Positions 41,444-51,199 of a DNA stretch of 64,000 bases are shown here, piece by piece (positions within the stretch are counted from its first letter, which is position 1; each line of letters starts with the position of its first letter). Source of the stretch: Tabrizicola sp. (GTDB lineage: Bacteria > Pseudomonadota > Alphaproteobacteria > Rhodobacterales > Rhodobacteraceae). Under the pieces are notes generated by a model. The model saw only the letters and a list, made by a program, of their open reading frames with translations. It was not told where the DNA came from and made no database searches. The translations under genes and the position numbers were made by a program. The stretch covers positions 874,127 through 938,126 of the forward strand of contig NZ_JALHQD010000001.1 of the NCBI RefSeq assembly GCF_022842145.1. Reading direction: 5' to 3'.

Positions 41444-42709
41444 ATGGACCACTTCCAGTACAAGAACGGCACCCTCTATGCCGAGGACGTCGCGATTGCC
41501 GATATCGCGGCCGAGGTTGGCACGCCGTTCTATGTCTATTCCACCGCCACCCTGACCCGGCACTACAAGCTTTTCACCGAGGCTCTGTCCCCCCTGCCCC
41601 ACCTCGTCTGCTTCGCCATCAAGTCGCTGTCGAACGTCGCGGTGCTGAAGACGCTGGGCAACCTGGGTGCCGGGATGGACGTGGTCTCGGGCGGGGAATA
41701 CCTGCGTGCGAAGGCGGCGGGCGTGCCGGGCGACCGGATCGTCTTTTCCGGCGTCGGCAAGACGCGGGACGAGATGCGGCTGGCGCTGACCGGCGGCATC
41801 CGGCAGTTCAACGTGGAATCCGAACCGGAGATGCGGGCCCTGTCCGAGGTGGCGACCTCCCTTGGTGTCACCGCCCCGATCACCATCCGCATCAACCCCG
41901 ACGTCGACGCCAAGACCCACGAGAAGATCGCGACGGGGAAAAAGGAAAACAAGTTCGGCATCCCGATCGCCCGCGCGTCCGAGGTCTATGCCGAAGCCGC
42001 CCGCCTGCCCGGCCTGCAGGTCATCGGGATCGACGTCCACATCGGGTCGCAGCTGACCGAGTTGGAACCCTTCGAACAGGCCTACCTCAAGGTCGCCGAC
42101 CTGACCCGCCGTCTGCGGTCCGAGGGTCACACGATCACCCGCCTTGATCTGGGCGGAGGGCTTGGCATCCCCTACACCCGGTCGAACGAGGCCCCGCCGC
42201 TACCCACCGACTACGGCGCGCTCATCAAGCGCACGGTGGGCGATCTTGGCTGCGAAATCGAGATCGAACCCGGCCGCCTGATCAGTGGCAATGCCGGTAT
42301 CCTGGTGTCGAAGGTCATCTACGTGAAGAACGGCGAGGGCCGCGACTTCCTGATCCTCGATGCCGCGATGAACGACCTTGTCCGCCCCTCGATGTACGGC
42401 GCGCACCACGACATCGTGCCCGTCGCCGAGCCGCCCGTCGCTGCCCCGACGCAGGAGTTCGACGTGGTCGGCCCGGTCTGCGAGACCGGCGACACCTTTG
42501 CCAAGGGCCGCGACCTGCCGTTGGTGGCCGAGGGCGACCTTGTGGCCTTCCGCAGCGCGGGGGCCTACGGCGCCGTGATGGCCTCGGAATACAACACGCG
42601 GCCCCTGATCCCCGAGGTGCTGGTCAACGGGGATCACTTCGCTGTCATACGGGCACGACCAACCTTTGACGAAATCCTCAACCGCGATACCATCCCTCCG
42701 TGGCTATAA
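41444..42709 (+). CDS. lysA: Diaminopimelate decarboxylase
   Basis: 421 residues. The PLP lysine sits in VCFAIKSLSN, followed by GAGMDVVSGGEYLRA, the HIGSQ histidine motif (VHIGSQLTELEPFEQAY), the glycine-rich LDLGGGLGIPY, EPGRLISGNAGILV and the CETGD active-site cysteine (GPVCETGDTFAKGR). It decarboxylates meso-diaminopimelate to lysine. The ATG at 41444 follows a GGGGGCG weak ribosome site. The usual small lipoprotein gene of some relatives upstream of lysA is not seen here. Confidence 0.97.
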   Translation: MDHFQYKNGTLYAEDVAIADIAAEVGTPFYVYSTATLTRHYKLFTEALSPLPHLVCFAIKSLSNVAVLKTLGNLGAGMDVVSGGEYLRAKAAGVPGDRIVFSGVGKTRDEMRLALTGGIRQFNVESEPEMRALSEVATSLGVTAPITIRINPDVDAKTHEKIATGKKENKFGIPIARASEVYAEAARLPGLQVIGIDVHIGSQLTELEPFEQAYLKVADLTRRLRSEGHTITRLDLGGGLGIPYTRSNEAPPLPTDYGALIKRTVGDLGCEIEIEPGRLISGNAGILVSKVIYVKNGEGRDFLILDAAMNDLVRPSMYGAHHDIVPVAEPPVAAPTQEFDVVGPVCETGDTFAKGRDLPLVAEGDLVAFRSAGAYGAVMASEYNTRPLIPEVLVNGDHFAVIRARPTFDEILNRDTIPPWL

Positions 42710-42760
42710 CCGCGGCTGTGACACCCGGCGTCTCCGGTTGGCCGGTCCTTGGCAGGTGAG

Positions 42761-45358
42761 ATGACCGGACAGACGCCCCAACCCCCGCTGAAATCGCTCG
42801 TCTGGCCGATGCGGCTGACGCTGGCGGGGCTGTGGGCGGAACGTCTGGCGCGGGCGTTCTGGCCGCTGTGGTCGCTGGCCCTGATCACCCTTGCCGCATT
42901 GGCATTCGGATTGCAGGACCTGGGGCCGCTCTTTTGGGCGCAGATCGGCGGGCTTGTCGTCGGACTGGTCGCCCTTGTCCTCTTCGCCATGGGCTTGAAG
43001 CGGTTTCGCAAGCCAACCCCGATGGACGCGCTGGACCGGCTGGACAGCACCATGCCCGGTCGCCCCATCGCGGCCTTGCGCGATACCCAGGCCATCGGGA
43101 CCGCCGACCCGGCCTCGCTGGCAGTCTGGCGGGTCCACCAGGAGCGGATGGCCGCCCGTGCGGCAGGGGCGCGGCCCGTCCAGCCCGACCTGCGCCTGTC
43201 GTCCCGCGACCGCTTTTCCTTGCGCTACGTGGCGCTGACCGCCTTCGTCATGGCCGCGCTTTTCGGGTCGTTCTGGAAGGCGGGAACCGTCGCCGGCCTG
43301 ACCCCCGGCGCTGCCGTCGCCATGCCCGGTGGCCCAAGCTGGGAGGCCTGGGCCCAGCCCCCGGCCTATACCGGCAAGCCGTCCCTGTACCTCAACGACA
43401 TCACCGACCCCGCGCTGGAAGTCCCCACCGGCACCCGGCTGCAGATCCGGCTTTATGGCCCAGAAGGCGGGCTGACCGTCACGCAGACTGTGGCCGACGT
43501 TCCACAACCCCCCGCGCCGGAACCCGGCACCGAAGCCACCCCCGCCGCTGCGGTCCCGAACCCCAACTCGGGCGTGCATGACCTGACGATCACCCGGTCG
43601 GGCGATCTGGCCATCGAAGGCAACGGCGGGCGCGAATGGCAGATCACCGCCACGCCCGACACCGCCCCGACCGTCGAGATCACCGGCGAGATGGTGCGCG
43701 AGGCGGACGGCCGCTTCAAACAGGACTTCAAGGCCACTGACGACTACGGCGTCGTTGCGGGCCGGGTGACGATCAGCCTCGACCTGGCCAAAGTTGACCG
43801 CCGCCACGGCCTGCTGGTCGAGCCCGAAACGGTCGAGCCGGTCACCCTGGACCTGCCGATGCCGCGCAAGGGCAAGCGGACCGACATGGCCTCGACCTTG
43901 GTCGACGACCTGTCGAAACATGTCTTCGCCAACATGCCGGTGACGATGGTCTTTGCCGTTGTCGATGCGGCAGGCAACGAAGGGACTTCGGTCCCCTACG
44001 AGGTCACCCTTCACGGCAAGCGCTTCTTCGACCCGCTGGCCGCCGCGCTGATCGAGATGCGCCGCGACATCCTGTGGAACCGGATCAACGCGCCCCGCGC
44101 CGGCGAGATCCTGAAGGCGGTGACCAACCGGCCTGAAGGCTTTGTCCGCCACGACCGCGCCTTCCTGCACCTGCGCGTGCTGATGCGCGATCTTGAGGCG
44201 AAGGAAGCCAGCCTGTCGGTCGAGGACCGCGATACCATCGCCGAAAAGCTGTGGACCATCGCGCTGATGGTCGAAGAGGGGAACCTGCAATCCGCTCTGG
44301 ACCGGTTGCAGCGGGCGCAGGACCGGCTGCAGGAGGCGATCGAGAACGGCGCCTCGCCCGAGGAAATCGACCAGCTGATGAAGGAAATGCAGCAGGCGCT
44401 GGACGAATACATGCGCGAGCTGGCCGAAGAGGCGCAGCGCAATCCGGGCGACCAGCAGCAGCAAGAGATGATGCAGGGCCAGATGATGTCCGGCGACCAG
44501 CTGCAAGAGATGTTGGACAAGCTTCAGCAGCTGATGGAGGAAGGCAAGACCGCCGAGGCCGCCGAGCTGATGGAGCAGCTCCGTCAGATGATGGAGAACA
44601 TGCAGGTCGTCCAGGGCCAGGGACAAGGCCAGGGCCAGGGTCAGGATGGCCCGATGGGCGAGATGGGCGAGACGCTGCGCGATCAGCAGGAACTGTCAGA
44701 CGATGCTTTCCGCGACCTGCAGGGCGTCCCGCGTGACGGTGAGCAGGAAGGCCAGCAGCCGGGCCAGGAGCAAGGCCAAGAGCAGGGCGAGGGCCAGCAA
44801 CCCGGGGAACAGGACGGCCAGGGCAGCGACCAGGCCGACAATCAGGGAGAGGGTCAGGGCGGCTCGCTGACCGACCGCCAGCGTGACCTGCGCGAACGGT
44901 TGAACGAGCTGCAACAGGGCCAGTTGCCTGGCGATGGCACCGAAGCGGGAGAAGAAGGCCGCCAGAACCTCGACCGCGCCGGCCGCGCGATGGAAGAAGC
45001 CGAAGATGCGCTGCGCGGCGGCGACCTTGACGGCGCTCTCGACCGCCAGGCCGAGGCGATGGAAGCGCTGCGCGACGGGATGCGCGACTTTGGCGAAGCC
45101 TTGGCCGATGAACAGCGCCAGAACAGCGACGGTCAGGGCGGCGAACGTGACATGGGCTCGGCCGATCCGCAGGGCACCGATCCGCTGGGCCGGCGCCCGG
45201 GCGAAACCGCCCGCATCGGCTCGGACGAGAACATGGTGCAGAACGACCCCGATGTGCGGGCGCAGGAACTCTTGGACGAGATCCGCCGCCGCTCGGGCGA
45301 GATGGCCCGCCCGCTGGAGGAACTGGATTACCTCAAGCGCCTGTTGCAGATGTTCTAG
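42761..45358 (+). CDS. TIGR02302/DUF4175 membrane protein with glutamine-rich C-terminal region
   Basis: 865 residues from the ATG at 42761 (a TTG 12 bp upstream is also open). Two N-terminal transmembrane helices lie near 30-75 and a third near 155-175. A periplasmic beta-domain and a long helical region follow. From about residue 555 the sequence is rich in Q, M, E and G with runs such as GQGQGQGQ and QEQGEGQQPGEQ. This matches the alphaproteobacterial TIGR02302 family, whose role is unknown. Its place after lysA is common in the group (from memory). Confidence 0.88.
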   Translation: MTGQTPQPPLKSLVWPMRLTLAGLWAERLARAFWPLWSLALITLAALAFGLQDLGPLFWAQIGGLVVGLVALVLFAMGLKRFRKPTPMDALDRLDSTMPGRPIAALRDTQAIGTADPASLAVWRVHQERMAARAAGARPVQPDLRLSSRDRFSLRYVALTAFVMAALFGSFWKAGTVAGLTPGAAVAMPGGPSWEAWAQPPAYTGKPSLYLNDITDPALEVPTGTRLQIRLYGPEGGLTVTQTVADVPQPPAPEPGTEATPAAAVPNPNSGVHDLTITRSGDLAIEGNGGREWQITATPDTAPTVEITGEMVREADGRFKQDFKATDDYGVVAGRVTISLDLAKVDRRHGLLVEPETVEPVTLDLPMPRKGKRTDMASTLVDDLSKHVFANMPVTMVFAVVDAAGNEGTSVPYEVTLHGKRFFDPLAAALIEMRRDILWNRINAPRAGEILKAVTNRPEGFVRHDRAFLHLRVLMRDLEAKEASLSVEDRDTIAEKLWTIALMVEEGNLQSALDRLQRAQDRLQEAIENGASPEEIDQLMKEMQQALDEYMRELAEEAQRNPGDQQQQEMMQGQMMSGDQLQEMLDKLQQLMEEGKTAEAAELMEQLRQMMENMQVVQGQGQGQGQGQDGPMGEMGETLRDQQELSDDAFRDLQGVPRDGEQEGQQPGQEQGQEQGEGQQPGEQDGQGSDQADNQGEGQGGSLTDRQRDLRERLNELQQGQLPGDGTEAGEEGRQNLDRAGRAMEEAEDALRGGDLDGALDRQAEAMEALRDGMRDFGEALADEQRQNSDGQGGERDMGSADPQGTDPLGRRPGETARIGSDENMVQNDPDVRAQELLDEIRRRSGEMARPLEELDYLKRLLQMF

Positions 45359-45429
45359 GCGCAGCGGCCCGGAAACTCACGCTCGGTCACGCCGAACCCG
45401 CGCATTGGTCAGCAGTCAGATCTAAACCC

Positions 45430-45465
45430 TTTCACCTGGCACCAAATATCCCCGCCGGAGGCATC
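45430..45465 (-). repeat. Rhodobacterales intergenic repeat, copy C
   Basis: CTTTCACCTGGCACC leads into the reverse complement of the core (AAATATCCCCGCCGGAGG). It lies 72 bp after the TIGR02302 gene, in the same arm order as copy B downstream of panC when each is read along the transcribed strand. The rest of the 254-bp gap (45359-45612) holds only a short GGACCTGTGCG / CGCGCAGGTCC inverted repeat at about 45473-45501. Confidence 0.7.
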
Positions 45466-45612
45466 TCCCGAGGACCTGTGCGTTCTCCACGCGCAGGTCC
45501 GAGACAAAAGACTTGCGCGTCAGCGCTCCTTTTGAAAACCGCCCGAACCCGGTACGCCGCTTGAGACTGCGCCCCGCTTGCGGCCCCCACCAAACCGCGC
45601 CACTCTGCTTTC

Positions 45613-46323
45613 ATGACCAAAAACCGCCTCCCCGCGCTCGACATCGCCCGCACTCTGGCGCTGGTCTGCATGGTGATCTTCCACTTCACCTTCGACCTTG
45701 CTCTCTTCGGTTTCATCGATCCGGGCACGATGTCCCAGCCGTTCTGGTACTACTTTGCCCGGATGATCGCCGGCAGTTTCCTGTTCCTGTCGGGAGTCAG
45801 CCTGTGGATGGCCCACGGCCAGGGAATTCGCTGGCCCGCCTTCTGGACCCGCTTCGCCAAGGTTGCCGCAGCCGCTGCTCTGGTCACCCTCGCCAGCATC
45901 TGGCTGGTGCCGGGTGGGCCGATCTGGTTCGGCATCCTCCACGCCATAGCCGCCGCGAGCCTTCTGGGCCTGGTCGCCCTGCGGCTGCCCTGGCAGGTCA
46001 CGCTTGCCCTCGCCGCCGTGATCTTCGCCGCCGCCTGGGGGCCCCGGTTTGCGGTCTTCGACCCGATCTGGCTGGTCTGGACCGGCCTTGCCGAAAGCCG
46101 CCCGATGATGGGCGATTACGTCCCGCTCGTCCCCTGGGCTGCGCCCGCCCTGGCCGGGATCGCCGCCGCAAAGGCGCTCCGCCTTGACCAGTGGCGTGGC
46201 ACCCGGCCCTCGCCCCTTCTGCACCGCCTGACCTTTCCCGGCCGCCATTCGCTGATCATCTACCTTGTCCACCAGCCGATCCTGATCGGCCTTTTCAACG
46301 TCTATCTCTGGGCCAACTCCTGA
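45613..46323 (+). CDS. DUF1624 (heparan-alpha-glucosaminide N-acetyltransferase-like) membrane protein
   Basis: 236 residues and about seven transmembrane helices. The start RLPALDIARTLALVCMVIFHFTFDL, with its Arg-x-Asp and conserved histidine, is the hallmark of the acyltransferase-like DUF1624 family; the C-terminal FPGRHSLIIYLVHQP block supports it. Such proteins sit in the inner membrane and may acetylate envelope sugars; the acceptor is unknown. The gene stands between the repeat-bearing gap and pheT (57 bp), and could share a transcript with pheT. Confidence 0.87.
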   Translation: MTKNRLPALDIARTLALVCMVIFHFTFDLALFGFIDPGTMSQPFWYYFARMIAGSFLFLSGVSLWMAHGQGIRWPAFWTRFAKVAAAAALVTLASIWLVPGGPIWFGILHAIAAASLLGLVALRLPWQVTLALAAVIFAAAWGPRFAVFDPIWLVWTGLAESRPMMGDYVPLVPWAAPALAGIAAAKALRLDQWRGTRPSPLLHRLTFPGRHSLIIYLVHQPILIGLFNVYLWANS

Positions 46324-46380
46324 CGCTTCCCCTCGCCTCCGCTTTCCGCTAATCCGGGCGCGACGTTTGGAGGCCTGCCG

Positions 46381-48798
46381 ATGAAGTTCACCCTGTCCTG
46401 GCTGAAAGATCACCTCGACACCGAGGCCACGGTTGACGCGCTGGCCGAGGCGCTGACCGACCTTGGCCTTGAAGTCGAAGGCATCGAGGACCCCACCGCA
46501 CAGCTGGGCGCCTTCCGCATTTGCCGTGTGATCGAAGCCGTGCAGCACCCCAACGCCGACCGCCTCCGCGTCTGCCGGGTGGAGACCTGGCCCGAGGGGC
46601 CGCAAGGCCGGTCCGAGGAAATCCAGGTCGTCTGCGGCGCGCCCAATGCCAAGACCGGCCTCGTCGGCGTCTTCGCCCCGCCCGGCACCCATGTGCCCGG
46701 CACCGGCGTCGATCTGAAACCCGGCAACATCCGCGGTGTGGATTCCAACGGGATGCTCTGCTCCGAACGCGAGCTGATGCTGTCGGACAATCACGACGGC
46801 ATCATCGAATTGCCGGCTGACGCGCCCTTGGGTGTCCGCTACATCGACTGGAAGGGCCTGAACGACCCGGTGGTCGAGATCAAGGTCACCCCCAACCGTC
46901 CCGACGCGCTGGGCATCCACGGCATCGCCCGCGACTTGGCGGCTCGTGGCATGGGCACCTTGAAACCCATCTCCGCCACGCCGATCACCGGCAGCTTCCC
47001 CACCCCCATCGGCATCCACATCGCCCCCGAACTGAAAGCCAAAGGCTGCCCCCATTTCGCCGGTCGCCTGATCCGCGGCGTGAAGAACGGCGCCTCGCCC
47101 GACTGGATGCAGGCGCGGCTGAAGGCCATCGGGCTGCGGCCGATCTCGGCCTTGGTGGACATCACCAACTACTTCACCTTTGGGTTGAACCGTCCGCTGC
47201 ACGTCTTCGACGCCGCAAAGGTGAAGGGCGACCTGCAGATCCGCCCCGCGAAGGACGGAGAGACCCTGCTGGCGCTGGACGGCAAGACCTATACCCTGAC
47301 CCCCGGCCAGATGGTCATCAGTGACGACCACGGCCCGGAATCCCTCGCCGGGATCATGGGCGGCGAGGCGTCGGGCTGCACGCCCGAGACGACCGACGTC
47401 TTCCTGGAAAGCGCCTACTGGGACCCGATCACCATCGCCGCTACTGGGCGCGCGCTGAAGATCAACTCCGACGCCCGCTACCGGTTCGAGCGTGGCGTGG
47501 ACCCTGCCTTCACCCTGCCCGGCCTGGAACTCGCAACGCAGATGATCCTCGATCTTTGCGGCGGCGAGGCGGGGACCGTCGTTCAGGACGGCGCGCCCAT
47601 CGACCCGACCCGGACCTACCAGTTGAACCCCGCCCGGGTGATCAGCCTGGTCGGCATGGATATCCCCGAGGCCAGCCAGCGCGCCACGCTGGAGGCGCTC
47701 GGCTTCACCCTGAACGGCAACGATGTGACCCCGCCCACCTGGCGTCCCGACATCCTGGGCGACGCCGACCTGATCGAGGAAGTCGCCCGCATCGCCAGCC
47801 TGACCAAGCTGCAAGGCGCGCCGATGGCCCGGCAGCTTCCCGGAGTGCCGCGCCCGATCCTGACGGCGCTGCAGGTTCGCGAACGCACCGCCCGCCGCAC
47901 CATCGCGGCCTTGGGCTACAACGAAGCCGTCACCTACAGCTTCATCGACGCCAAATCCGCAGCCCTGTTCGGCGGCGGCTCCGATGCGGTCCGCGTCGAA
48001 AACCCGATCTCGTCCGAGATGACGCACCTGCGTCCCGACCTCCTGCCCGGCCTGCTGGCGGCTGCGGCACGAAATCAGGCGCGCGGCTTCATGGACCTGT
48101 CGCTCTTCGAAATCGGCCCCGCCTTCCAGGGGGGCGAACCCGGCGACCAGCACCTGCAAGCCGCGGGCCTTCTGGTGGGGGCCGCCGCCCAGCGCGACCC
48201 GCATGGCAGCCGCCGGATGGTCGACGTCTTCGACGCCAAGGCGGATGCCGAGGCGGTGCTCGCGGCGTTGGGCGCACCGGCCAGAAACCAGATCACCCGC
48301 AAGGTTGCGGACTGGTGGCACCCCGGCCGCTCGGGCGTGATCGGACTTGGGCCGAACACCCTTGCGACCTTCGGCGAGGTTCACCCGCGCATCCTGCAGG
48401 CGATGGACGTCAAGGGCCCCGCCGTGGCCTTCACCATCCTGATCGCCAACGTCCCGGCGCCGAAAGTGAAGACCCCCACCCGCCCGGCGCTGGCCATCAG
48501 CGACCTGCAAGCGGTGGACCGCGACTTTGCCTTCGTGGTGGACGCCAAGGTCGAAGCCCTGACCGCCGTCAACGCCGCCATTGGTGCCGACAAGGCGCTG
48601 ATCGAAAGCGTCCGCGTCTTCGACCAGTTCACCGGCGACAAGGCCGAGGCACAAATGGGCACGGCCAAGAAGTCCATCGCGCTCACCGTTCGCCTGCAAC
48701 CGCAGGACAAGACGCTGACCGAAGCCGAAATCGAAGCCGTGTCGGCAAAGATCATCGAGAAGGTCACGAAGGCGACAGGCGGCGGCCTGCGGACTTGA
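46381..48798 (+). CDS. pheT: Phenylalanine--tRNA ligase beta subunit
   Basis: 805 residues. In order: the tRNA-binding EMAP-like domain (residues 40-155), B3/4 editing domain around 210-400 (GIMGGEASGCTPET), B5 domain about 410-480, catalytic-like core (YRFERGVDPAF is at about 365; the TYSFID block near 520), and a C-terminal ferredoxin-fold anticodon-binding domain ending VTKATGGGLRT. It works with PheS, which is not in this window although pheS and pheT are often adjacent. The gene converges with the DUF1523 gene. Confidence 0.97.
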   Translation: MKFTLSWLKDHLDTEATVDALAEALTDLGLEVEGIEDPTAQLGAFRICRVIEAVQHPNADRLRVCRVETWPEGPQGRSEEIQVVCGAPNAKTGLVGVFAPPGTHVPGTGVDLKPGNIRGVDSNGMLCSERELMLSDNHDGIIELPADAPLGVRYIDWKGLNDPVVEIKVTPNRPDALGIHGIARDLAARGMGTLKPISATPITGSFPTPIGIHIAPELKAKGCPHFAGRLIRGVKNGASPDWMQARLKAIGLRPISALVDITNYFTFGLNRPLHVFDAAKVKGDLQIRPAKDGETLLALDGKTYTLTPGQMVISDDHGPESLAGIMGGEASGCTPETTDVFLESAYWDPITIAATGRALKINSDARYRFERGVDPAFTLPGLELATQMILDLCGGEAGTVVQDGAPIDPTRTYQLNPARVISLVGMDIPEASQRATLEALGFTLNGNDVTPPTWRPDILGDADLIEEVARIASLTKLQGAPMARQLPGVPRPILTALQVRERTARRTIAALGYNEAVTYSFIDAKSAALFGGGSDAVRVENPISSEMTHLRPDLLPGLLAAAARNQARGFMDLSLFEIGPAFQGGEPGDQHLQAAGLLVGAAAQRDPHGSRRMVDVFDAKADAEAVLAALGAPARNQITRKVADWWHPGRSGVIGLGPNTLATFGEVHPRILQAMDVKGPAVAFTILIANVPAPKVKTPTRPALAISDLQAVDRDFAFVVDAKVEALTAVNAAIGADKALIESVRVFDQFTGDKAEAQMGTAKKSIALTVRLQPQDKTLTEAEIEAVSAKIIEKVTKATGGGLRT

Positions 48799-48821
48799 GA
48801 CCGCTTACCGCGTGCCTTCGG

Positions 48822-48848
48822 CGCTCTTCGCTACCCTAGCGAGGAGCG
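48822..48848. terminator. Convergent-gene hairpin between pheT and the DUF1523 operon
   Basis: CGCTC-T-TCGCTA (48822-48833) pairs with TAGCGA-G-GAGCG (48837-48848), an 11-bp stem with one mismatch and a tight loop. It lies in the 76-bp gap where two transcription units meet and could act for both, although no T-run is present. Confidence 0.55.
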
Positions 48849-48874
48849 CACGAAGTGCGACGACGAGCGGTATG

Positions 48875-49555
48875 TCATCTCTTCGACCGCCACGTTCCGA
48901 ACCAGGCCCCGATCCGTCCGAAGAAACCGCGCGCTTCCTTGCGGGCGTTCTCGACCCGTTGGCCTGCGGCGTCGAACGTGTCGCCCACATCGGCCAAGGC
49001 CGGGTCGACCATCCGCTCGCGGAATTGCAGCCACATCTTGCGGATCATGACGGCGACGAACAGCAGGACGACCAGCAGGATGATGTTGACCCAAGGGATC
49101 AGCGTCACGTCCGGCCCTTCGACCGGGGTGATGTTCACGGCGTTGGGGAAGATCGAGAAGATCGGCAGCCGCCAACCATAGTGCGTGATCGCCACCCATT
49201 GCGGGTTGGCCTTCTCGGACTTCAGGTTCTGCGCCTCGGCCTGCAGGGTGCTGCTGTCCCACTTGAAGTAGGGCGGCCAGAACCAGCCGGTATCCTCGTT
49301 GCGGTAGACCATCACGTGCTGGCCATCGGGGAAGACCGCGTCGATGAAGCGGATGTCGCGGATCGTGGCCGTCGTCTCGACCCCGGTCCCGGTGTCCTCG
49401 ATCGAATAGAACATCCAGTTCCCGCCGATGGGCGTGTTCTTGTTGTAGGTGTTGATGATCTGCACCACATCACGCTGCGGCAGGGTGTAGTGCAGGAACA
49501 ACCCGACGATCACCACCGCCAGAACCGCCAGGCCCCATTTGATCTTGGTCCACAT
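48875..49555 (-). CDS. DUF1523 family membrane protein, last gene of the AAA+ operon
   Basis: 226 residues. An N-terminal helix (about 8-24) is followed by the DUF1523 signature: HYTLPQRDVVQIINTY, then VMVYRNEDTGWFWPPYFKWD. A second transmembrane helix lies near 150-170, then an amphipathic tail ending FGTWRSKR. Family members occur in Rhodobacterales and have no known function. It starts 12 bp after the 92-residue membrane protein gene and closes the nine-gene operon that begins at 56976. Confidence 0.85.
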   Translation of the reverse strand: MWTKIKWGLAVLAVVIVGLFLHYTLPQRDVVQIINTYNKNTPIGGNWMFYSIEDTGTGVETTATIRDIRFIDAVFPDGQHVMVYRNEDTGWFWPPYFKWDSSTLQAEAQNLKSEKANPQWVAITHYGWRLPIFSIFPNAVNITPVEGPDVTLIPWVNIILLVVLLFVAVMIRKMWLQFRERMVDPALADVGDTFDAAGQRVENARKEARGFFGRIGAWFGTWRSKR

Positions 49556-49567
49556 GGGTCAGCTCCT

Positions 49568-49846
49568 TCAGTACCAGTTGATGTAGTAGATCGTCAGCGC
49601 AAACCCGATGGTCGGCAGGATATAGATAAGCCACAACAGGCGCTTTTTCAGCCCCTTGTCGTAATGAACCATCCCCGCTTCGATGAAGGCCCGGCGTTCT
49701 TCCGCCGTTTGCCCCTCACGTGCGGGGTCGGTGTCCCATTCCTTCTCCAGCTTTTCGCGCCGGACAGAACGCGAGTAGATGCCGGCGACGAAGTAGATGA
49801 TCGTCAGCCCGATATACATGAAGAATGCTAGGCGCAGCCAACCCAT
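49568..49846 (-). CDS. Small two-helix membrane protein in the AAA+ operon
   Basis: 92 residues with transmembrane helices near 5-25 and 70-90 and a charged loop between them (EKEWDTDPAREGQTAEERRAF). I do not recognise a family. The start codon follows the stop of the upstream gene with no gap, which argues for real translation and coupling. Both ends appear to lie in the cytoplasm or periplasm together, with the charged loop opposite. Confidence 0.72.
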   Translation of the reverse strand: MGWLRLAFFMYIGLTIIYFVAGIYSRSVRREKLEKEWDTDPAREGQTAEERRAFIEAGMVHYDKGLKKRLLWLIYILPTIGFALTIYYINWY

Positions 49847-51199
49847 CTACCGTCTCCCACCCCAAGGACCCACGACCGGGCGCGAGGGGCGGGGGCCCTC
49901 GGCCATCTGCGGGCGGTGCAACTCGTCCATGCTTGGCTCTGGCCCGAACAGCGCCGTCCGCGCGCCCTCACGGTCCACCTGATACTCCCGCGCCAGGAAG
50001 TCCGCCACGTAGGTCTTCTTCCGGTCGCTCCACGCCGCATACTGCGCGTAGAACAGCTCCTTGTGGACGATGAACATCTGCCGGACGTCCATCGGCGAAA
50101 GTTCGGACAGCAGCATGTTCACCAAGTCGCGGTCCGCGCCTGCCTTGCCGCGCAGTGTATAGAAATACGCCGGATGCTCTGACGTGATCTTTGGCCAGGG
50201 TCCCCCGGCCTCGACCCAGCGCAGCAGGGCCGCCAGCCCAAGGAACTCCTCCGGCAATGAGGAGCCCAGCTTGTAGGCCACCTTCCGAAGTTCCGTCCGC
50301 CGCGCATCGCCGATCTCGATCCCCAGCCGGTCGGCGGCATCGACAAGGATGAAGTCCATCTTCTGCCGCAGGATCGCCGCCGCATCGGTACCCCGCGCCT
50401 GGACGATCGGTTCGGTCAGGTTGTTGCGGTCCAGCCAATCCGCGATCTGGTTGCGATGCGTCAGGTCCATCACCTGCGCTACCGGCACCTCGCCCAGCGA
50501 CTTCCAGTCCAGCGTCGAGATCGCCGCCGGAAACCGCACGTCGCGGAAGATGTAGACCCCGCCGAAATGGCTGGTCCAGTAGTTCTGCTGCGCGAAGGTC
50601 ATCGCCGGCAGGCTGATCGGCACCCGCGTCACGTCGCCGGTCTTCTTCGCCAGCCCGATCATCTCTGCCACCAGCACATCATCGCGCCAGCCGTCGGGTT
50701 CCTGCCGGAAGCGCTCGATCAGCTTCGCGAGCTTCCCCGCATCCGCCACATGCCCGCCAATCGTATCCGCCTCGACCGTCACCTGCCGGATGTCGAACAG
50801 CTTGGCGGGCGTGTCGAACGCGTAGACCGAGTTCTGCAGCTCCCCCGCCACCGCATCCCGTGCCGTCAGCGCAAAGAGCTGCGCCTCGTTCTTCTCGATG
50901 AACTGCGTCAGGATCCCCCGGCTGGTGGAGAACTTGATGTTCAGCAAAGGCGCATCCTTCTGCGCCGTGGTCAGCAAGATGAACTGCCGGTTCGCCCCGT
51001 TGGGGTTGAGGTAGAGGTCATCCTTCAGCTCATCCCCGATCTCCGGCGAATAGCCCGACAGGTCGATGTGGAAATCGTCGAGCTTCGTGGTCTTGCCCGT
51101 CAGATGCTTGAGCGCCCGGTTGTAGCGTTCGACAAGGGCGGGCGAGGAGACCTCGATCAGGTTCCCGAACATCAGGCCGCGTTGGATGAGGCGTTTCAT
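49847..51199 (-). CDS. Conserved protein of unknown function in the AAA+ operon (possibly DUF6638)
   Basis: 450 residues from the ATG at 51199, which overlaps the upstream stop as ATGA; a longer frame to 51262 overlaps that gene and is unlikely. The protein is soluble, with no signal peptide. N-terminal MKRLIQRGLMFGNLIEVSSPALVERYNRAL and a middle TFAQQNYWTSHFGGVYIFRD block are distinctive. From memory it may correspond to the family called DUF6638; I cannot check this. The C-terminal tail is proline- and arginine-rich. It returns to the high GC of the operon after the AT-rich gene before it. Confidence 0.75.
   Translation of the reverse strand: MKRLIQRGLMFGNLIEVSSPALVERYNRALKHLTGKTTKLDDFHIDLSGYSPEIGDELKDDLYLNPNGANRQFILLTTAQKDAPLLNIKFSTSRGILTQFIEKNEAQLFALTARDAVAGELQNSVYAFDTPAKLFDIRQVTVEADTIGGHVADAGKLAKLIERFRQEPDGWRDDVLVAEMIGLAKKTGDVTRVPISLPAMTFAQQNYWTSHFGGVYIFRDVRFPAAISTLDWKSLGEVPVAQVMDLTHRNQIADWLDRNNLTEPIVQARGTDAAAILRQKMDFILVDAADRLGIEIGDARRTELRKVAYKLGSSLPEEFLGLAALLRWVEAGGPWPKITSEHPAYFYTLRGKAGADRDLVNMLLSELSPMDVRQMFIVHKELFYAQYAAWSDRKKTYVADFLAREYQVDREGARTALFGPEPSMDELHRPQMAEGPRPSRPVVGPWGGRR

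Noticed and set aside
45520..48699. A 1059-codon open frame on the minus strand opposite pheT
   Set aside because: It is the mirror of a well-conserved pheT and the DUF1624 gene; the predicted protein has no family features and its composition (G, D, V, R rich) is typical of antisense frames in high-GC DNA.
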